64,000 bases of DNA from Neckera pumila (Eukaryota > Streptophyta > Bryopsida > Hypnales > Neckeraceae): assembly GCA_963969595.1 (NCBI GenBank), contig OZ018412.1:12030501-12094500 (forward strand), given 5' to 3'. Position 1 is the first letter of the stretch; every line of letters starts with the position of its first letter. The notes beneath the pieces were generated by a model. It searched no databases, was not told the origin of the DNA, and saw only the letters and a program-made list of their open reading frames with translations. The translations under genes were made by a program, and so were the position numbers. Shown one piece after another: positions 58,791-64,000 of this stretch.

Positions 58791-59724
58791 TTAATCCCTA
58801 AAGTTTCATGACTATGTAATCACCATAAACGCTCCAAAACTGCCATTTCTAATACAACTACCAAATTTTTCGAAAAAAACAATCTTTGATACATGTAACC
58901 GTAGGATCTTGTAGTATGATATTTTGGAAATATGTGGTAAAAATTTCAAAAAATTTCACCGTGTGGATCATAAGATATAAGCATTCAAAGTCTTGAAAAC
59001 CATTTTTTCAATCGTGCAAAAAAATGGGCAGCTGCACTTTGCAAGCTCACTTTTCAGTGAAAAAATGCCGATAAAGGTGGTGCTTCTTTGAATTCAGTTT
59101 CCTAAACAAGTTGTCTATAGGCTTGAAAAATTTCACATCAGTTGGAATTGTACAACATATACGAAAAAAATCGTAAGTAGAAAGAAGTAGAAAATGATTC
59201 AAAATACTAAATTATTAAAAATTTAATCATGGAATTTAAAAATGCCAATCCCAACGGTTGTAATGTTGTAATAATCAATCTACATGCTAGGATTTTATTT
59301 TTTTCCAAAAATATTGAAAATTGACTTAAATAAATGACTTTAAAGTTTTTTTTAGGGTAGAAAATCTATAACTGCCCACAATTCAAAAACCCTCATATCT
59401 TTTGATTCATTGATTGAAATGGAATGACTCAAAGCTTTTTAAGTATATATAAATGTAGAGAACCAATTTCAAAAAAAAAAAATTCCGGAAAAAATGATTT
59501 TTTCTGATTTGCCCAAATTGCCTAGTTACGAAAAAAAGTAACATATTAGGTTACAACTTTTGACTCGTATGTTGAAATGTCATGAAACTTGGTACACATG
59601 AAGATATTCCTTGCCCCCACCTTCTATTAAAATTTCAGCCTCAAATATGGATATCTTTAGTCACACATACCTGCCCAAAATTTCTATACGGACAAAAAAC
59701 GCATGTTGGTCCTTTAGGGGTTAA
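58791..59724 (+). mobile_element. P element P10, 934 bp, nested in P9
   Basis: TTAATCCCTAAAGTTTCATGAC to TTGGTCCTTTAGGGGTTAA. Near-identical in layout and wording to P5 (33596-34520). TTAA at both sides lies within P9 sequence. Confidence 0.9.
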
Positions 59725-60124
59725 GATTTCTAGCTAGAACAATCTCACCATTGGGATTAGTATATTTCAACCCTATCTTAGAGCTATTAATGATTTCATT
59801 TTTCCTTCAATCTTGAACCTACTTCTACTTAACAAATTTTTAATGAATGAAACTAAGTGTTGTTTTTTTGAATTTTTTTTCTAGATTCTCAACTCAATTC
59901 TTCATCATATAAAATTAGAAATTCAAAATCATTAGAGCAAAAACTTTAAGTTAAGAAGGTTCAAAGCCAAGGAATGTAGTTGAACAAGGTGCATAAAAAC
60001 TAGATTCCTTCACTTTAAATGCAAATATCTTGCAATCTACACGGTCAAAGTTTCTAAAATTTCTTCCACACATTCTTACACTAGTGTAGTACAAGATCCT
60101 ATGATTAAATATGCAAAAAACACA

Positions 60125-61059
60125 TTAACCCCTAAAGGACCAAGCGGCGTTTTTTGGCAACATAGTGATTTTGGGCAGCTCATTGCGGATGGAAATTTTA
60201 TTTTTTTTCTTTGAAAATTTCACACAATGTGTGCCCAAGGAGTAGCTTTAAGGCCCAACAATTTTCAAGGCTTTTGACTAAATGGTTAAAAAGTTATTGG
60301 ATGATATGTCATTTTCAATGGTCGGCGGGCAACTCAAAAAAATTCTGAAAAATCGCTTTTAAGAAAAATAAAAATTTGAAATTGGTTCTTTAGGTTTATA
60401 TAAACGTATAAAGCTTTGAATTATTCCATTTTGATTTATGAGATGAAAATTATGAGGTGTTCTAATTTGCGGGCAGTTATGGATTCCCTACTAAAAAATA
60501 AACTTTGAAGTCCTTTATTTAATTCAATTTTTAATGTTTTTTGAAAAAAAAAAGAAGCATAGGATGCATATTGTTTATTGCAACATTACAACCGTTGGGA
60601 TTGACATTTTTCAATTCCATAATTAAATTCTTAACAATTTCGTGTTTTGAATGATTCTCTACTTCTTTCTACTTAATATTTTTTTCCTATATGTTGTATA
60701 ATTCCAAACGATCTGAAATTTTTTAAGCATGTATCCAACTTGCTTTGAAGAATGAATCCAAGGAGTCACCACCATTTTGGAAATTTTTCCATTTAAATGT
60801 GACCTTGTGAAGTGCAGCTGCCCGATTTTTCGCAGGGTCCAAAAAACGTTTTTTGTCAATTCAAATGTTAATATCTTGCAATCTACAAGGTGGAAAATTC
60901 TAAAAAATTTTCTACATATTCTCAAACAAGTTTACTACAAGTTTACTACGGTTACATGTGTCAAAAAATGTTTTTTTTCTAAAATTTGGTACTTGTAATA
61001 GAAATGGCAGTTTTAGAGTGTTTTTGGTGAAAACATAATCTCTGACCTTTAGGGGTTAA
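60125..61059 (-). mobile_element. P element P11, 935 bp, nested in P9
   Basis: TTAACCCCTAAAGGACCAAGC at the left and TCTCTGACCTTTAGGGGTTAA at the right. The interior is the reverse of the P5/P10 subfamily (CGGGCAGTTATGGATTC, ACAACCGTTGGGATTGACAT). The second insertion into P9. Confidence 0.9.
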
Positions 61060-61143
61060 AATTGTTTTTTTGCTCTTTACTATAAAAATGGCAGTTTTGA
61101 GTGGTTTTTGATGGAAAAAGAGCCTTGGGACTTTCGGGGTTAA

Positions 61144-61558
61144 GAACCTGCTGTCATTGATTTTAGATGTGAAAAGCCGCTTTGCTTTGAATGATGATCA
61201 CGGTTCGCAACTGAATTAAGAAAATTTGCTTGGATTTGTGTTGCCCCCCTAAGTCGTCACAGTCGAATTTATGACGGCTTGAGCAGCGCTGAGTGACGAA
61301 ATCTGTTGTTCTCTGTCCCGACGCGAAGACCTCTCGAAAGGCCTCTCGGTGCCGAGCAGTGATACCAGAACTTATTTATGGAATTTAATGCAATATGCTA
61401 CGGAGTACTAGTTTAGGCAATTTAGTGCAATATGCTAGCTTCAAGACAAACAAGCATCAACTTTGGCTACCTTGAGAGTGAGTGGCAATAAAAAAAATAG
61501 ACAAAAGGTATTTTGCAAGTTGTAAAGGATAATTGGGAGAACTACAACCCAAAACTGA
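61144..61558. other. Spacer with an R fragment
   Basis: CGAAAGGCCTCTCGGTGCCGAG at 61336-61357 is an isolated piece of the R unit. Otherwise nothing is recognised. Confidence 0.4.
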
Positions 61559-62390
61559 TTAACCACTAAAGGACCAACATGTAGTTTTTGGCTACATAGA
61601 AATTTTGGACAAGTACGTGTGACTAGAGATTTCTACATTTTTGGCCCAAATTTTGATGGAAGGTGGGGACAAGGAATATCTTTCATATGCACAAAGTTTC
61701 ATGACATTTGGAAATATGAGTCAAAAGTTATTGCATGATATGTAGTTTGTTTCTCAACTCGTGCAGTCTGGGCAAATCAGAAAAAATCACTTTTTTTGGA
61801 AACAAAAATTTGAAATTGGTTTTCTAGAGTTGTATATACGTAGAAAGCTTTGACTCATTCCATTTTGATCAATGAGTCAAAAGTTATGAGGATTTTTTGT
61901 TTACGGGGCAGTTATGGATTCTCTAACCTAAAATAAACTTTGAAATTCTTTATCTTACTCAATTTTCAATAGTTTTTGAAAAAAATAAAATCATAGGATG
62001 TATAATGTTTATTACAACATTTCTCCCATTGTGATTGGCATTTTTCAATTCCGTAATTAAATTTTGAACAATTTAGTATTTTGATTCATTCTCTATTAGG
62101 TCTACTTACTATTTTTTCCTACATGTTGTGCATTCCCCAATGATGTGAAATTTTTCAAGCATGTGGCCAACTTGTGTACAAAAAAGAATCCAAAGAAGCA
62201 CCACCATTTTGGACATTTCTTCATAGAATAGTAAGCTTGTAAAGTGCAGCTACCCTGATTTTTGCAGGATCAAAAAAATGATTTCAATGAATTTGAATGC
62301 TTGTCTTGCAATCCATGCAATGGAAATTTCTGAAACTTTTTCCACATATTCTCAAGTCTGCATACGACAAGATCCTACATGAGAATTTTC
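61559..62390 (-). mobile_element. P element P12, lacking its right end
   Basis: TTAACCACTAAAGGACCAACATG followed by about 820 bp of reversed P5-type sequence (AGGTGGGGACAAGGAATATC, GGGCAGTTATGGATTCTC), ending near GACAAGATCCTACATGAG with no terminal repeat. Confidence 0.75.
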
Positions 62391-63011
62391 TTCAATGCTT
62401 GAAAATTTTATGTAGCAATGGAGCGAATTTTAGCCAATTCTGTGAATGCTGGTGCCGAGAGTCCTTCTGGAAGGGTCCCAATTTGCAACTGAATTTAACA
62501 AAATTGTTTGCTTGGCTTTGCAAAATGTGTGTTGCAAACTTGAATGATGTTTGACACCATGCAATTTATGAACTTAAGCTTACCATCTGCAATTTCTTTA
62601 TCTGGGGGTGAGAGAACTTACTTGCAGCTTTGGAAATTCAGTGACTCGGAAGAGAAAATTATGTAGTTAGATAACTGATGAGCTGTGCTAGCGGCGTATA
62701 AGTTATCGTACATAACCGATTGTACATTTTTCAATCACAACCTTTGATCTACATGATCTAAGGGCATAGGAAGCAAGTTATGAGTTGCAATAAGTAATGG
62801 CAATGGTGATGGGTTGCCAATGCGATGGTGCCACATTAGCGTTGAAAAGTCAACAACTGGTTATGTTGATTAGTCAATCAAGGGTTCAGAAATGGTGACA
62901 TTGGTTGGAAGTCCCGTAGATGAAAACGTGTATTGTCCATGCAATCTAGAATTTGAGATTCTCTCAGTTTCTATTTTATGTGCATGTTGATTTTTAATAC
63001 CTCAAATTGAG
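62391..63011. other. No gene seen
   Basis: Neither coding frames nor family repeats are recognised. An ORF at 62297-62554 lies mostly in P12. Confidence 0.35.
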
Positions 63012-63235
63012 GTGTTTGTTTTGTTTTATTTTGTTTTGTTTTGTTTGTCTTGTTTGTCTTGTTTGTTTATTTAATAGGTTGAGATTTAAGAAATGATGAG
63101 CTCCTAGCCACGCCATTGGAAAGCTCTTTGCAAGGAGGGGTGCATGGACTTTGTTTCATGGTGTTTGGACCTATGGTGTGAAAGTTATTGAATTTCAAAG
63201 TTTTTATAAATAAAAAAATGGAATTGAATTATCTT
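63012..63235 (+). mobile_element. Fragment of a G element
   Basis: A TTTTG-rich tract, then GGAAAGCTCTTTGCAAGGAGG, GTTTCATGGTGTTTGGACC and TTATTGAATTTCAAAG match 6768-7110 in G1. No ends or foldback are present. Confidence 0.6.
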
Positions 63236-63818
63236 TTAATTTGGAAAAATGTAACTTTCACATCACATGTCCAAATGCCACAAACCAAAGCCCTTGCACT
63301 CCGTCATTCATAAGACTTTTAATTTGTATGAAGAACGCAAACTCTCACACCGCAACAAAGATCTTGCACTCCTCTTTTGTTTTGTGGAGTCTGACTCATT
63401 GTAGAAAATATATTGAATTTTGTAGTTTAAAAAAAATCATACTACTAAAATCATAGCTCCCTCTATAATGTCACAAATGCTACCATTAATAATAGGGGCT
63501 CATGCTTGCTATGCTACGCATTTATTGTACCATATATTAGTAAAATTTTGATATATTTGAAAAGAATGCATGATAATGATTTCAATAAGTCTTTGAAATA
63601 ATTAATTTTAATACTTTGTAAAAATATTTTCAATCATGCATATATAAAAATAATATTTTCACACAATATTATATTATAGAAATAGAGTAGTAGTTTGCAA
63701 TCACCTCTGTAATATCACTTTTACAACTTTTATGATTTCAAAATTTTATTGCTACTACAATACTACCAAATGATTTGAAAAATCTATTCAATTGAAGCAA
63801 TTTTGGATTTCACAACAA
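63236..63818. other. No gene seen, very AT-rich
   Basis: Short ORFs only. Confidence 0.35.
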
Positions 63819-64000
63819 CTAACCCCTAAAGGACCAAGGCCTTTTTTCTGCCAAAAAACTCTCAAAACTGCCATTTCTAGAGCAAAGAGTAAAAAAGTTC
63901 AAAAATTGCGTTTTTTGTACATCTAATTGTAGGATCTTATACCTAACTAGTATGAGAATATGTGAAAAAATTACAGAACTTTTGACCACATAGATTGCTA
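63819..64000 (+). mobile_element. P element P13, cut by the right window edge
   Basis: CTAACCCCTAAAGGACCAAGG starts a copy of the P4/P6 type (CAAAAAACTCTCAAAACTGCC, GTAGGATCTTATACC). The first base of TTAA is C here. Confidence 0.75.

Larger units (their letters stand above)
58355..61143 (-). mobile_element. P element P9, split by P10 and P11
   Basis: The left end TTAACCTCTAAAGTCCCATTG and the right end CCTTGGGACTTTCGGGGTTAA bound 2,789 bp. Removing the two inner elements leaves about 930 bp, the size of P4 and P6, whose interior it matches in reverse (GGGATTCATTTCTGAACTCAA before P10, AACAATCTCACCATTGGGAT after it; CAAGATCCTATGATTAAAT before P11, GGCAGTTTTGAGTGGTTTTT after it). Confidence 0.85.

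Noticed and set aside
18553..64000. P elements as Tc1/mariner MITEs with a TA duplication
   Set aside because: ACCCCT...AGGGGT with TA outside is formally possible, but the TTAG duplication of P8 and the constant TTAA fit a 4-bp duplication better. Kept as the main alternative.

Overview
The window is nuclear DNA of a land plant. The evidence is two O-methyltransferase genes of the plant COMT type, with introns at the positions usual for plant COMT genes, set in AT-rich, transposon-filled DNA with no bacterial or organellar gene pattern. The species cannot be named from the sequence. Remnants of a piggyBac transposase and of a class-beta amino-methyltransferase would fit a non-angiosperm lineage, but that is a guess.

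Only two genes look intact: COMT-like copy 1 (exons 13704-12927, 12512-12445, 11569-11270, minus strand) and copy 2 (44983-44200, 43797-43730, 42655-42356, minus strand). They lie in the same orientation about 31 kb apart, share both intron positions and phases and encode 381 and 383 residues. A third copy of intron 2 (about 41130-42210) has no exons. Nothing else looks like a functional protein gene.

Layout. 1-6.7 kb: a minus-strand transposon-type ORF with one internal stop that runs off the left edge, an 863-bp LTR-like repeat, and a decayed PIF/Harbinger element with a transposase and a convergent SANT/Myb gene. 6.7-11.1 kb: non-coding TIR elements. 11.3-15 kb: COMT copy 1 and its upstream hairpin and repeats. 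16.5-24.7 kb: nested non-coding elements. 26.9-27.7 kb: a decayed piggyBac transposase. 28-35 kb: more elements, minisatellites, a second LTR-like repeat and exon-like fragments. 35.5-37.6 kb: a second Harbinger element. 37.55-41.1 kb: a multi-level nest of insertions. 41.1-45.1 kb: COMT copy 2. 45.6-54 kb: repeats, exon-like fragments and a decayed amino-methyltransferase gene on the minus strand. 54-57.7 kb: a roughly 170-bp repeat array. 58.4-64 kb: a dense cluster of TTAA-flanked elements, two of them nested inside a third.

Family names used here: P, TTAA-flanked elements starting CCCCTAAAG, about 0.6-1.1 kb; D, CATTAG-ended elements whose ends carry palindromes of the type CAGCCCTCCGGAGGGCTG; G, elements of up to 1.65 kb with ends like CATTCAGTAGC and a foldback core F; C, a 1.8-kb element with GATTGWAAGAAAGAC ends; K, short elements with CACT ends next to TA; R, a roughly 170-bp unit at 54-57.7 kb. 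The main result is that the P family and the piggyBac transposase fossil occur together. TTAA is the target of piggyBac elements, and one P element has an unoccupied paralogous site in the window showing a four-base duplication. The families are inserted into one another in both orders, which gives a relative history of activity.
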